A stretch of DNA of 64,000 bases from Nautilus pompilius. Taxonomy: Eukaryota; Mollusca; Cephalopoda; Nautilida; Nautilidae. Below the pieces are notes generated by a model. That model was not told the origin of the DNA. It saw only the letters and a list, made by a program, of their open reading frames with translations, and did not search any database. The stretch covers positions 79,501 to 143,500 of the forward strand of contig JACATO010001433.1 in assembly GCA_018389105.1 (NCBI GenBank), written 5' to 3'. Both the position numbers and the translations under genes were made by a program. Shown one piece after another: positions 35,401-46,800 of this stretch. Positions within the stretch are counted from its first letter, which is position 1, and every line of letters begins with the position of its first letter.

Positions 35401-38154
35401 CCGTGGGACCTCGAAGATCGGGGGCCGGTATCAGATTTGAGCGCGTTCAGACGAACGAACAGAAGGAAAGATTTACCGACGATGCTTAACCTTTCCTGGT
35501 TTTAAGCATAACGGTAAATTCAGTCTCCCGTCGCGGTTAGCACGTCAGCAGTTTGTGAAGTTAAAGACGATAATCTATGTTGGGGAAAACGCATTTACCA
35601 GCTTCCCGCCCCACCCCCCTAGTAGATTAAGTAGCTAAGCTTTCTTTGGAGAAGAAGCAAACCCACCGTCGGCAGACGGTAGACGGGCGCTGATTGGTCG
35701 AGTTGCCAACACACATAGAGACGTCTGGGTGACCAGGACCAAGGCAGCCGAATGTAAGGTGTAAGAATCGGTGAATATTTCCTTTTTTCCTTTCGAGAAT
35801 CTAGCTGTCGTCTTCTATATTTCGCGGAATAAAATGGTTTTTTTTTTGTTGTTCTTAACCCGTGGATAAGGGGACTGACCCCGCCTCCCCCCACCTGCAA
35901 TTTCTATTTCTTCCTTTTAAAGCCAGAATAATAACCATCGCGAAATTCGAGAACAACAACAAGGATAAGTATCTCGGTTTCTGCCTGACCGGGTCCATTT
36001 CCGTCGAGTGCCACTGCGGTTCGGGAAAGGGAGGAGACCCGGGGTAGGAAGGCATTGTGTGGTATCGACCGGATTCAGCATGGGCTCGGGGAAGGAGCGG
36101 AGCGCGCAGTCAGTCACCTGGTAATAACACGGAATCTCAGGTCGGCTCCCATTTGGAACGTCGCTTCTTGTTTGGTCGAGCGGACGGGGCTAGGAATTTA
36201 GTGGTGATGCCAAATCGTGACGGGAACAAGGTGATTCCCCCCCCCCCACCATCCCTCCTCCTCCTCCTGCCATCTGCTGCTGGCTAAAATTAGGAGGGCA
36301 TACGACTCATCTTACGTGATACATCTCTCTCTCTCTCTCTCTCTCTCTCTAGGAAACAGTCTTAACGTGTTTAATACAATTACCTGGAGGTACAGTAGAA
36401 TATGAGGAGAAGAAGTTCAAGTTGTACCTACGTTTTATCGTGATACAAAACATAGATAAGGCCCGGATGCCAATAAAAGAACAACGGCAGCAAGAATAAC
36501 GATGCCGCCTCAGCACGGTAATTACGCTATATACAATAAAATGATGTAGATGCCCGCTCTAGGTAAGGAGCTGCTGTCCACAAGCATTCGCATCCATAGG
36601 TGTCTTAGCGGACGGACCAACTATCCACCAGCATCCAGCAAAAATAGAAACTCCGAGAAAGTGCGAGACGACGGATACATTAAATTAGGCCGGGCAAACC
36701 CTGACTTCTTCCGTCTTAATCCGAACTGCACCCTTTCAGGGCCGATGCCTCCACCCGTCAGACCGGAAGTAGAAACCCTTGTTCTGCCGTTTTACCAGTT
36801 GCCGAAATGCGATCGAAGGCTTTTTTAACCTTAAAACTTCTAAATTGGAGAGCGGTGCTTAGGCGTTGCCTCAGTAGTGTGAACCTTGCGCGGTCCCCTT
36901 AATCTACAGGTAGGTTGGGGCCGTGGTGAAGATTCGGTGGCTCGACAGCCCCGGATCTCACCACGGTAGGCTAGGGAGGAGAAAAGCTAGTCCGCTGGAC
37001 TGAGGCGGGCCCCGATCAGAAAACTGAAGAGTCCCGCTAGGGCGCTTCGTTCGTAACCACAGCTCCATCGCCCCCTCCCCTCGCTAGGGTTACCTCCCTT
37101 GTAGAGATTAATTAATAAACGCTCCCCCCCGCTAAACAACAACAAAGGTTATCTGTGTTTTTACGGGGTTGAATTATTTATGATCGATAATAAGGCGACC
37201 CGTATTAGGCTGTCCGTCGTGTCGTCTGCGTAGTCGAACAGCGCGCGCGTTCCCTGCATTCCCACCACCCCCAAAAGAATGTGAAACTCGAACCCTTATG
37301 TGGCTGGAACGCGTTGTTTTGGGCCTGATTTAACCTTTGCAAATCGCTTCGCGGGGGTGGGGTGGAGTGGGGTGGGGAGTTCTCCCCCCCTACTCGTGTG
37401 TTTGTCCGACGATGGCGCTCGATAACATGGTAGCGTACCGCGGAAGAAGGTGGTGAGCTTTATGCGGACGCTTCCATGCGTTCTCTCGGCGCAGATCAAA
37501 GGCATCGCACCTGTGGAAACAAGATCTGGGCACGACGAGGTGATGCTCAACCTTGCCCGCCATCAGAGACCCCCGCCTCCCCCTCCTGACTCCGTCCCTA
37601 AACCGGCATCCCGTTCCGCGGTGGACGACGGGAAGAGCGAGGAAGGCGGAGGGAGTTTCAGAAGCTTCTCTGAAGATGGCGAAATATCGCGATGTTTAAT
37701 GGCGGGGAAGGGAGAGTGTAAAGTCAGGCGCCCCGAAACTATCCGACTTATGGGAACGTCTTCGTGTGACGGGAAATCCCATACTGACTTCAGAAAACAT
37801 CCGCGCCTATACAGTATATTAAGTGGCATTAGCAGCTTGTGAACTTTGCCCTCCCCCTCCCCCCCCCGGTCCGTAGCCAGGACCGGTTCAAATATCAAAT
37901 TATGGTACTGATTTTCCTAAACGCTTCTGCCCCCCCTTTTTTTTTACTTCTTTTCGTTCCGGAGGCCAGCGGGATTTTTCGTCCGCGCGTTTCCCTGACA
38001 GTTCCACCCCGGCCGACCTCTCCGCGCTGTACGCGGGGATGATGAGGGGCCGAAAACGTAGTTTCTCTAACCCCCCTCCATCCCTTGTCCGCAACAGAAG
38101 GATGGTGAGTGGCCTGGAACCTTTAATCCCCCCTCGCGCGCCATCTCTGTTATA
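35401..38154. other. Intronic stretch, no gene recognised
   Basis: GC-richer DNA with C runs and a (CT)n microsatellite at about 36325-36351. Frames such as 37450-37842 (plus) and 37563-37898 (minus) are opposite-strand shadows of each other without motif. Confidence 0.4.
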
Positions 38155-38558
38155 CAGTCGACCCCCCCCCGCATATTCGCGGAATCGCAAATATCTTCCG
38201 AGATTTTTTTACGGCTTTTTTCGTGGCATTGGCTGGAGGTTTGAAAGTAGCCAATCCGAGAGCGTTATTCATTTCTCCTCGCTGCTGATTGGCTGCTGCC
38301 CACGAGGCGCTGTCTCAGGCAGATGCAGCCCCGCATCATCCCAGTTTACCGCGTGTAGCTATCTCGAGTATTTCTCTGAGTGTTGTATTTTTTATTAAAT
38401 TATTATTATATATTTACTTATATTTTTTTATTATACTTTACGTTATATTTTGACGTTTATAGGCATTTTTATGGACCACGTCCAATATTCGCGGTTTTTC
38501 ACTCTTCGCGGGTGCTCAAGGGACGTAACCCCCCGCGAATACCGGGGGAGGACAACTG
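38155..38558. mobile_element. Tigger/pogo-like non-autonomous DNA transposon (MITE)
   Basis: Flanked on both sides by TA (38153-38154 and 38559-38560), the target site of Tc1/mariner/pogo elements. The left end reads CAGTCGACCCCCCCCG then CATATTCGCGG. The reverse complement of the right end reads CAGTTGTCCTCCCCCG then GTATTCGCGG. The two inverted repeats therefore match over about 26 bp with a few differences. Behind the right terminus (reverse complement) come further repeats of the CCGCGAA type, as is characteristic of Tigger ends. The 404-bp interior has no transposase frame, so it would need a transposase supplied elsewhere. The AT-rich middle (38390-38450) is typical of such elements. 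Confidence 0.85.
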
Positions 38559-40377
38559 TATATGCATCCACGTCGCGTCGATCCTGCGCGGATATGCTGC
38601 CCCTTCAATATAATTTTCCCTTAAATCCGTTTACCCGCCCCAAAATTGTTTCTCCGAGTAAACTTTCGCCCATTTATCTAGCGCCAGCGGGGAGGGGCCC
38701 CCATGTTCCTCTCAGCCTCAAATAGTCGTCGGCGAGGACAGGGAGATGAAACTGGGGGGCCCCTTACACAACTAGGAAATCACCAATTGACGACTCTTGT
38801 TGTTTTTTTTTTCCAATTCGGAATATTCTAGAAGGAAAAGGGATTTAGATTGGAAGGATTAGGACCTCGGTTTTGAGCGTACGTAAGGATAGAAATATAT
38901 TTGGACTTCCATCCATACGCAGAGCCCAGTCGCGAACATCCGGTGTCGCGGTGTCGGCGACATGACGTGGACGGAAACGGATGACGTCACAGAACTCCTT
39001 CGGCGCCACGTCGCAGTCACGAAGCCAGGCTTTCTGCTATTCGTCCGTCGTTCTTGTTCGCCTCACTCAGGCGGTGCTTGAATTACCCACCCGTCACCAT
39101 GGACAGACGAACAAATAATCTCTCAGTGCGTAATCTAACCCGCCGGGTTTCTTTATTTATATTCTACCTTCCTCCCTGATAAAAAATATAGCGCCATTGT
39201 GTATGATCCCAGCGGTCTATTGTTGGTTGTCATTAAGGCCTTTTAAACTGTTAGTGTCGTGGCTGCACGTTATCTGATATTAAAGCTACCCTGCCCCCCC
39301 TACACACCTTACAACACCTGAAATAATCTCATCGCATTGCCAGACAGAGCCGCTCACTCCGCGTGATACCGGTGTCCGTTGTCGGTTGTCGTTAACCTCC
39401 CCTCCCATTAAGTCTACTCGCTACATGCCCGTTGAGACACCGTCTGCAACCTCGTGACACCTGAAATAATTGTGACCTCAACAACGATGCGTACTTTTCT
39501 GAGGAAATACGCCAATAGAAGGAAGTTCCAGAAAGCGTATACCGCTGTAAAGATGTAGTGGAGCTCCGAGTTCCTTGTAGGTTAGTTACAGTGTAACAGC
39601 ATCGCTACTGATACCAGAGAAAAAATCAGCTGTCTTGGAATATCGTCTTTATATTATTAAGAAGGAAACGAGTACAGGGAATGGAACCAAAGACCTGTAT
39701 GGAAACGACAAAACCTCATACAAGAACCTATTATTCGCAAATGGGCCGTGTGTACTCTATAAAGGGATACGTCTCGCTGAGACTTTCTCTTCCACGTAGT
39801 GTCGGAGGTAAGGGGAGGAAAAGGAACCGTGTCACGACCCTGTGCACTCTCGCCTCGCTCTGCCACATCAGGCCCCGACATCACCCCGAAATCCACGGTG
39901 GCTTATACACGGCGAATCATTCCCATTCGTTCAGATATAATTGCCCAACCAGATTACTAACGACGCCCAAATCGTTTCCATTTTTACTTCTGGATAAATA
40001 CCGCGCGATTAAGTGACATATCTTTGGAGTTGCGCCACACACGTGGCCGTCTCGGGTTAATATTCAAATAAATACGCAACAGGGGGGAACCCGGTGGTGG
40101 AGATCGGGAATCTCAGTTCTGTGTCTGCGTGCATTTCACTTTCTAAGTAAATTTTTTTTTTTTTTTTAAATTTTTTAAAATTTATTTTCTTAGACTGTTA
40201 TTTATGCTGTTGTTTTCGTTTAAGTCTGTTTGTGGTGGTGGAGGGGTGGGACGAGACCTTACTTTCTATTGAAAGCCGTTTAAAAGTACCTCTGATAATG
40301 GGACTTTCATAACCGGATATCCTTTCCCAAGGTCGGAATCCGTCATCACATTCTGCGAGCCAGTCACGTGAGGAAAC

Positions 40378-40390
40378 GCGCGCGCGCGCG

Positions 40391-40425
<35 letters not shown>
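40378..40425. repeat. (CG)n(CA)n alternating purine-pyrimidine tract
   Basis: About eight CG dinucleotides followed, with one CC break, by about sixteen CA dinucleotides. Such alternating tracts can adopt Z-DNA under supercoiling. Confidence 0.95.
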
Positions 40426-40427
<2 letters not shown>

Positions 40428-41758
40428 TTTGGTAAAAGTGAGGTTTCTCCGGCTGCAGATAGGGTGCGCTACTGTCTCGCCCTCGTCTGGCTACTGAAGC
40501 CACGGGAATATCATTTACTCGTTATGGTAACGGCTGTTCCCCGGAGCCGAGTCATTCCATCCAGCCAGGTGACTTGTTCTTATCGTTCTCCTGTACCGGC
40601 TCGTTCTTCTTTGGGGAGGGGTGTTTCTCCGGTTACTCCGCTTTCCTGCCAGAACAGTATCTACCGGGTGTTCCACACACGCTTTATTTCGGTGGTATCG
40701 GCCCGTTTTTTTGAGCAGTTAAGGGTTACCCATAGCTAGGCTACCGCATTCACTTACAAGAAAAAATTTAAGAAAGTCAGTTGCATGGTGGGTAATTCTC
40801 CTACGCAGTATGCTAGCGCTACCATGCAGTGTCTGCTCTGTCAGTAGATTCCAGAAAAATATATTATTTAAAGCATGATTTGGTAGATCTCCGAACCAGT
40901 TAAGCCTATCTAAAGATCACACACAAAAAAACATTGATGAGCTTATATACACTATACTTTTGTATTCATACGACTTCATGTTATACAGCGACTTCTCATT
41001 CTATCGCATATTATGTAAATAAGATGATGACTCTAAATACATTTGCAAATCGGATCAAAAGAAGTCGGACAGTTGTGTACTGTCCAGGTGAAGTGAGGCC
41101 GTCCTAACTCGTCCTTTGCCTGGGCATCTCTAATGACGTGCAGTCACCTTAGAGTAAGAACGTTTTAGTCGATCTTCAGTCGTAACACCGCCATAGCAAC
41201 GAAATTAATTCACTTTTGGTGTATCATCCTGCAATAGGTATTGCCACCGATAAAGGATTCACCAAAAACCGAGCCTATACAGGATAGGAAAAAAATGAAG
41301 AGTTTCATAGACAGGATGTCTGTGCGCTTCTGGCAAGACTTTGTAAAGTGCTGACGTGAGCACGACACCTGACACATTACCTAAATCAAAAGTTCCATGT
41401 CCACACGTTAGCATGAAAGCAACTCCTCGCTCTTCAAAGGACAGTTATATGATGATGACTAATGTGTGGATAACGTTATAGTTCTTGACATAATTTTTCA
41501 TCAAGTAAATGATCGTGTCCTGCATAAACATTTCGGCGAAGCTGCCATACTCGGGATAATTTTGATTAAGATGGGAGTTCGATTGCAGACAATTGACCCT
41601 GTGTGTAGAGACCATCTCCGTCAAGAAGCCAAAGCTAATTAGTTAATTAACTTCGCAGTCTTATCAGCACCATCACGTCTCTGAGTGCATTTTACCACTT
41701 CTAAAATGCTTGTAAGGAAATTCTTAGATGTATCAGAATATTTTCGAAAATAATTCTG

Positions 41759-41762
<4 letters not shown>

Positions 41763-41796
<34 letters not shown>
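41763..41796. repeat. (TG)n microsatellite
   Basis: About 17 uninterrupted TG dinucleotides followed by a G run. Confidence 0.97.
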
Positions 41797-41798
<2 letters not shown>

Positions 41799-42338
41799 GG
41801 TAATCAGTTTATGAATGTTTAACTGTAACAGCATCTCCTATGAAAGCAGTATCCTGTATCTGATATCTTTCCTGGATCCCATCTCTCGTTTCACGTTGTT
41901 TTCTTTAAAAAATTTTTTTGATTCAGTTCAGGGGAATTTTATTAAACGTATATGGGCAAAATCCATAGCTCTCCTGCCAGGAAAACCACAAAAAAAGAAG
42001 TATGAACGTCATAGTCGTCCAGGCTGTTGTACTGCAGAGCGTTCGCCTGGGTTTTGATGTCTCTACACTTGTTTACTTACATTGTAAAAAAACCTCTCCC
42101 CCCCCGGGTCTCATAGTATAGATTTTAGAACATTTAATAACATACCCCATAGGAACGTTGTCGAATCATGCCCCAGTCTTTACAAGGGAAATAACCTTTC
42201 TATAGGGGAGGCAACCCCCCCCACCCCATCGCGAGGAAGCGTAGTGCCGCAGTTATCCGCTTGCGGGCGTTGTTTATTCCGCGCCGTGCTCCGACCCCGG
42301 CAGAGAAATCCCCACTGGGAATTCTTCCTTCTTTTTGA

Positions 42339-42455
42339 GATGTGGGAGGAAACCGCGAGGCCTCTCCCCTCCCTCTCCCTCCGACCAGCTGGTGAAGAAG
42401 AGCTAGAAGGAAGGAAGGTACATCAACCTCGGGCCCTCGACCCTCCGTCCTCACA
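42339..42455 (+). mobile_element. Possible second copy of the SINE-like tail
   Basis: The first 16 bases (GATGTGGGAGGAAACC) are identical to 35247-35262, and the sequence diverges quickly afterwards into CT-rich DNA. Only a short match, so it may be a fragment or coincidental. Confidence 0.3.
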
Positions 42456-44997
42456 CGAAAGTTTCGCCCGAATTAAAAATGGCGGCCGTCTGTGTCAGTC
42501 CTGCCGGGATCGCCCCGTTCTATCTTTAGCGTGAAAACTCGGTGTCGCTCTCATTACATGTACTGAACCTTGTCAACGCGAACGCCCTCCTCTCTTCTAC
42601 CCAATAGGCAGACGTGCATTCTGGGAGTTTCTTTATTATTCCCCTTTTGTCTGTCTTTTCTCTGCCACCCGGTTGAACCTCTAAGAAGAAACATAATCGA
42701 GATGGATGAGTTATCGCCATCGGTTTCATATACTGCAAGTAAAATAAATGAAGCAGCCCTCGGCGCTCATTATTATTGTGTTTGTTGTTTCTAGCAGGTA
42801 AGATGATTTAGATAAGAGGGAGTGAAAACAGAGAGCGAGTATTGTTTTGACAAGGGAGCCGACTAATTTCGGCAGCCCGGGTGTTTGGCGCGGCTCTCAG
42901 GGAGGAGGGGTGGATGGGAAGGTTCTCTCACCCAGTGTTTTGACGCGACGACAGCTGTTGTGGATTTATTACGAAACCAAGTGAGCCATGGCACGGTAAT
43001 CCAACCCGCGACCGGTCGGCGAGGGTCGGCCGAACGAGAAAAGGAATAGCACGGTCTTATCTTACGCTTGACATAACTAATTTGAAAATCCCCCCATCAG
43101 GATACAGCCACACAAGTTAATCCCTTATTTGCATACGCCGCAGGAAGTCGTCTGTGTCTCTGTTTATTTTCTGGGTACAGAAATGTGGGCTTTCCATTTT
43201 CTCTCTCTCTCTCTCTCTTGCGTCTGTAGTCAGCACGTGAGAAAACAACGGGTTCTCCAAAATTCGGATCGGCTTCGTCACTGGAGGAAGGCGCAGCAAT
43301 AGGGATAGAATTCCCCTCTCCTCCTCCTCCTCCTCCTCTCTCTCTCTCTCTCTCTCTCTCCCTCCCTCAAGGACATGCATTTTTTTTCTTTGTCATGAAA
43401 ATTTCTGGCCTAACCGCGTCGAAATTACCGCATTCAGTTCTTCGGCGGACACGATAAGTAAACTTAAAAGCTGAAGGAACGCCATTCCACGTCAGAAAGC
43501 CGGGCTCTCTTTTTGGAATTCCTTTCGACCTTTTTTCTTGCTCAGCAGCTCCGTCGACGGTCTGAAGGATAAGTCGTTAACTGCCGGGAGGAAGGACCAA
43601 GTTAATCTCCTCTCTGACCGCAAACTCGTCGTCCACGGTAGTGGGATTGCAGTAGGCTTCGTGAGAAGTAAAATGACACCTAACCGACCGCATGGTGTTA
43701 ATCTGCAACTTCTGACAGAAATTGTCCGAGGGAAGATAACTAGGAACCGGAGGATTTTTTTCTCTCTCTTTTATTTATTTATTTTTTTTTTGTCAAAAGC
43801 GCGGTAATCTCCCTAAACCCGGACAGAAAGTGTCGAAAGCCTTTTGTGGATTTCCCCCTCTTCTAAACTAATCATAAGGGCGCTGCTGGTCCTTTCTCGT
43901 AGTAGAAGACGACCGTTCACAAATTCACACGCGAACTTCCGGATGGAGGTGGGGGGTCGGCGAGGTTCGCACTGCGACCCTCGCTTTTAGGTAGTGTCGT
44001 GGGATATCCCAGAACCCCCCCCCCCCCGCAGACAGCGTGTACGGACATCCGGGGAAAAAAAACTCTACCGGAAGTCTTCTTTTCGAACGGAATGCAAATT
44101 AGATGTCTTAAGTGCGTCCCTCGACCGGGTTAAATTTTGCTGTTGGCATTTGGGCAGAGTCAAAGTCCGTTATTCGTGAAAACCGGAAGGAAGGGTGCCG
44201 CGGACATTATAAGAAAGCCGGTCAGCTGACGAACCGATCCGTAAGCCGGGACCAAGTGAACCCCGCTGGCCGGCTGTTCCATACGTTTGCCGAGATTGGC
44301 GGCCCATTCTGAGGTGTATTTATGGCAGTCGTTTTTCCCCAGGGTAGAATTATACTGAGCCTTCAAGGGGGGGGGGGGCGGTGGTTGTCATTACTGTGAG
44401 CATTTTCTGTCAATGAAGTTTACCCGCTTCCCGATAATATCGCGCATGAAGGTGATCGCAACTAACGGCACCCCTGCCACCCCCCTCTTCGGCCTGTCGT
44501 GAGAAACGGCCGGCACCGCCTCTTCGTATCGTGAGAAACTGATGGAGCGCGAGCCTTGGATTTACGGGAGTTTAACTATAACGAGGGAGCTTCTACTCGA
44601 GTGGATTCTTCCTTTATCCTCTTTTCCCTGAATCACCATAATACCATTTAAAAAAAAAAAAAACCGACAACAACGAACAACGGTGTAGCCTTCCACGAGA
44701 CCAATCACAGCACAAGTTGTACGTGAGGGACCCGACTGACATTCGGGTTTCCTAAATAAAGGGTAACTCGGTTTGGGCGGACAAAGCGCCCCTAGTCGGC
44801 TCGCTTGGACCTTTATGTCTCGAGGAGTCTCAAGACCAAATGAAAGAGCTCTGTCTATTCGCGTACTTTTGAACAAGAAAGTAAACAGCTTTGGTTGGAA
44901 ACTGGATACAGGTGGTCTAATTAATTCGAGATTTTAACATCTGCATCTATTCCCACAAGTTTCACAGCGGTCTAATTCCTTGATTTACTATATAGCA
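42456..44997. other. Intronic stretch, no gene recognised
   Basis: Includes (CT)n runs at about 43201-43219 and 43336-43361 with CTC repeats between, C13 at 44015-44027 and G12 at 44367-44378. No supportable gene. Confidence 0.4.
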
Positions 44998-45104
44998 TCT
45001 CTCCATCTCTCTCTCTCCATCTCTCTCTCTCTCGTACAGACCTTATCTCAGTACTGACGTCATCTCTCTCTCTCTCTCGTACAGACGTTTATCTCAGTAC
45101 TGAC

Positions 45105-45160
<56 letters not shown>

Positions 45161-45164
45161 GTTG
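44998..45164 (+). repeat. CRE-minisatellite array 8 (small) with long (CT)n
   Basis: Two units with AGTACTGACGTCATC, each paired with a degraded CGTACAGAC(C/G)TT unit, then a CT tract of about 40 bp with one slip. It looks like a short, eroded member of the family. Confidence 0.88.
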
Positions 45165-45174
45165 ACCCCTTGTT

Positions 45175-45515
45175 TAATAAATTCTCCGTCCCGCAGGAAG
45201 CGTTATTTATTGACGCGATATCTGACTCCTCCCTTTCCTTACGGTAAGTATTTATTAAACTCCCCCACTCATATTCTCCTTAGTTCTACAGGAAGCATTT
45301 ACGGATGCGATAGCTATTTTTCTCTTCTCCTACAGGAAGCATTTATTGACTCAATGTTTAATTTCTCCTCATTCGTGCGGGAAGCGTCTGTTGACGTAAT
45401 ATCTAATTTCTCGTTTGATTTAAGCCCACGTTTAAATTCTCCTCACGCCTGCAGGAAGTATTCGTTGGCGCAAAATCTAAAATCTCCCTTCCCCTACCGG
45501 ACGCGCCAGGATTTA
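45175..45515 (+). repeat. Diverged tandem repeat with CTACAGGAAGC motif
   Basis: Five to seven imperfect copies of a unit of roughly 45-70 bp: (T)TCTCCT...(C/T)GCAGGAAGC(A/G)TTTATTGACGC(A/G)ATATCTAATTT (split here for reading). Examples are CCGCAGGAAGCG near 45192, CTACAGGAAGCA near 45286 and 45332, and CTGCAGGAAGTA near 45451. Each unit carries a pyrimidine stretch ending in CAG|G, similar to a splice acceptor. A related GCAGGAAGCAC appears again near 47220. Confidence 0.75.
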
Positions 45516-46285
45516 AGCGAAGCGCGATTAAAAGTATTGACAGCGCGTGCTTATTCGCAGCGGTCGAGTTACACGCGCCCTCTAGCGGTTGTCTGTAGGG
45601 ACAAGAGTGGTGTATAAAATCACCGTGTGTTGTTAGACACAGATTGCACTGTCCTTTCAGAGCTCAACCGACCGAAAGTAGAATTGCATCGAATTGAAAG
45701 GGAACCCCGAGACTGGAATGGAACGGTTGATTGGTTGGTTCCTTCCTTCCCCGGTTCGGTCTGAGGAAAGTACTTTTTTTTTTTTGGACCGCTATCATCT
45801 GAAGTTTGGTCAGTTTAATAACACGTGGCGCTCACCAATATTTCAGGTCTGCAGGCCGTTTCGGAAAAGTCCCTAACCCCCTGGCATCACGTGATTTATC
45901 GTTTCTTCTGCGAACCTTGTGCACTTTTCCACGATTATACCTTTCCGCCGCCGGGGGTAGATCCTCCCCCAAGCTTTGTCGTTCGTGACATACCACCCCG
46001 TGGTGGGGCGGGGTGGAAATAGCGGCTGTTTTCTGATCATATGATGATTTATTACCATCCTTTCAGATGCCTCTGGCCTTATTCATTAATGCATCGTTTG
46101 GATTCTCCTCTTCAGCAGGTTGCAGCACAAGACTGTTCAGTTGTTTTTTGCTTTTTTAAATACAGAATACGTTCACCTACGCTTTTAGTGTACATATTAA
46201 CTAAAACTCTCTCTCCCTCTACTTAAACAGAAAGGTTCCAGCCGCCAAGTCGGAATACCACTCACCTTAGTGACCGAGTCACTGG

Positions 46286-46800
46286 GTAAATTCTCCTTAC
46301 TTCTTCAGATCAGACCCGCAGTGTCTCTAAATCCTCCTTAGTTTTGCAGAACGGACCGCAGTCTCTCTAAATTCTCCTTACTTCTTCAGAACAGTCCCCG
46401 CAGTGTCTCTCTAAATCCTCCTTAGTTTTGCAGAACGGACCCGCAGTGTCTCTAAATCCTCCTTAGTTTTGCAGAACAGACCCGCCAGTGTCTCTAAATC
46501 CTCCTTACTTCTTCAGAACAGACCCGCAGTCTCTCTAAATTCTCCTTACTTCTTCAGAACAGACCCGCAGTCTCTCTAAATTCTCCTTACTTCTTCAGAA
46601 CAGTCCCCGCAGTGTCTCTAAATCCTCCTTACTTCTTCAGAACAGACCCGCAGTCTCTCTAAATTCTCCTTACTTCTTCAGAACAGTCCCCGCAGTCTCT
46701 CTAAATTCTCCTTACTTCTTCAGAACAGTCCCCGCAGTGTCTCTAAATCCTCCTTAGTTTTGCAGAACGGACCCGCAGTGTCTTTAAATTCTTCGTAGTA
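46286..46800 (+). repeat. 41-bp minisatellite, about 12 units
   Basis: Units of 40-43 bp with the order TTA(C/G)TT(C/T)T(T/G)CAGAAC, then (A/G)G(A/T)CCC(C)GCAGT, then (C/G)TCTCTAAAT(T/C)CTCC. Two subtypes occur: one with TTACTTCTTCAG and one with TTAGTTTTGCAG. The outermost copies on both sides are the most degraded. Every unit has a CTAAAT, a pyrimidine stretch and a terminal CAG in the sense direction of the Wnt gene. Confidence 0.95.

Larger units (their letters stand above)
38559..42338. other. Intronic stretch, no gene recognised
   Basis: Holds an isolated TGACGTCA at 38982-38989, a (CG)n(CA)n run at about 40378-40425, an AT-rich segment 40750-42100 and (TG)n at 41763-41796. A 55-codon protein-like plus-strand frame ends near 41640 but is unrecognised and has no conserved motif. 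Confidence 0.4.

Noticed and set aside
41460-41640. Short protein-like frame (HQVNDRVLHKHFGEAAILG...)
   Set aside because: About 55 codons, no recognised family, preceded by a stop; insufficient evidence for a gene or a named transposon.
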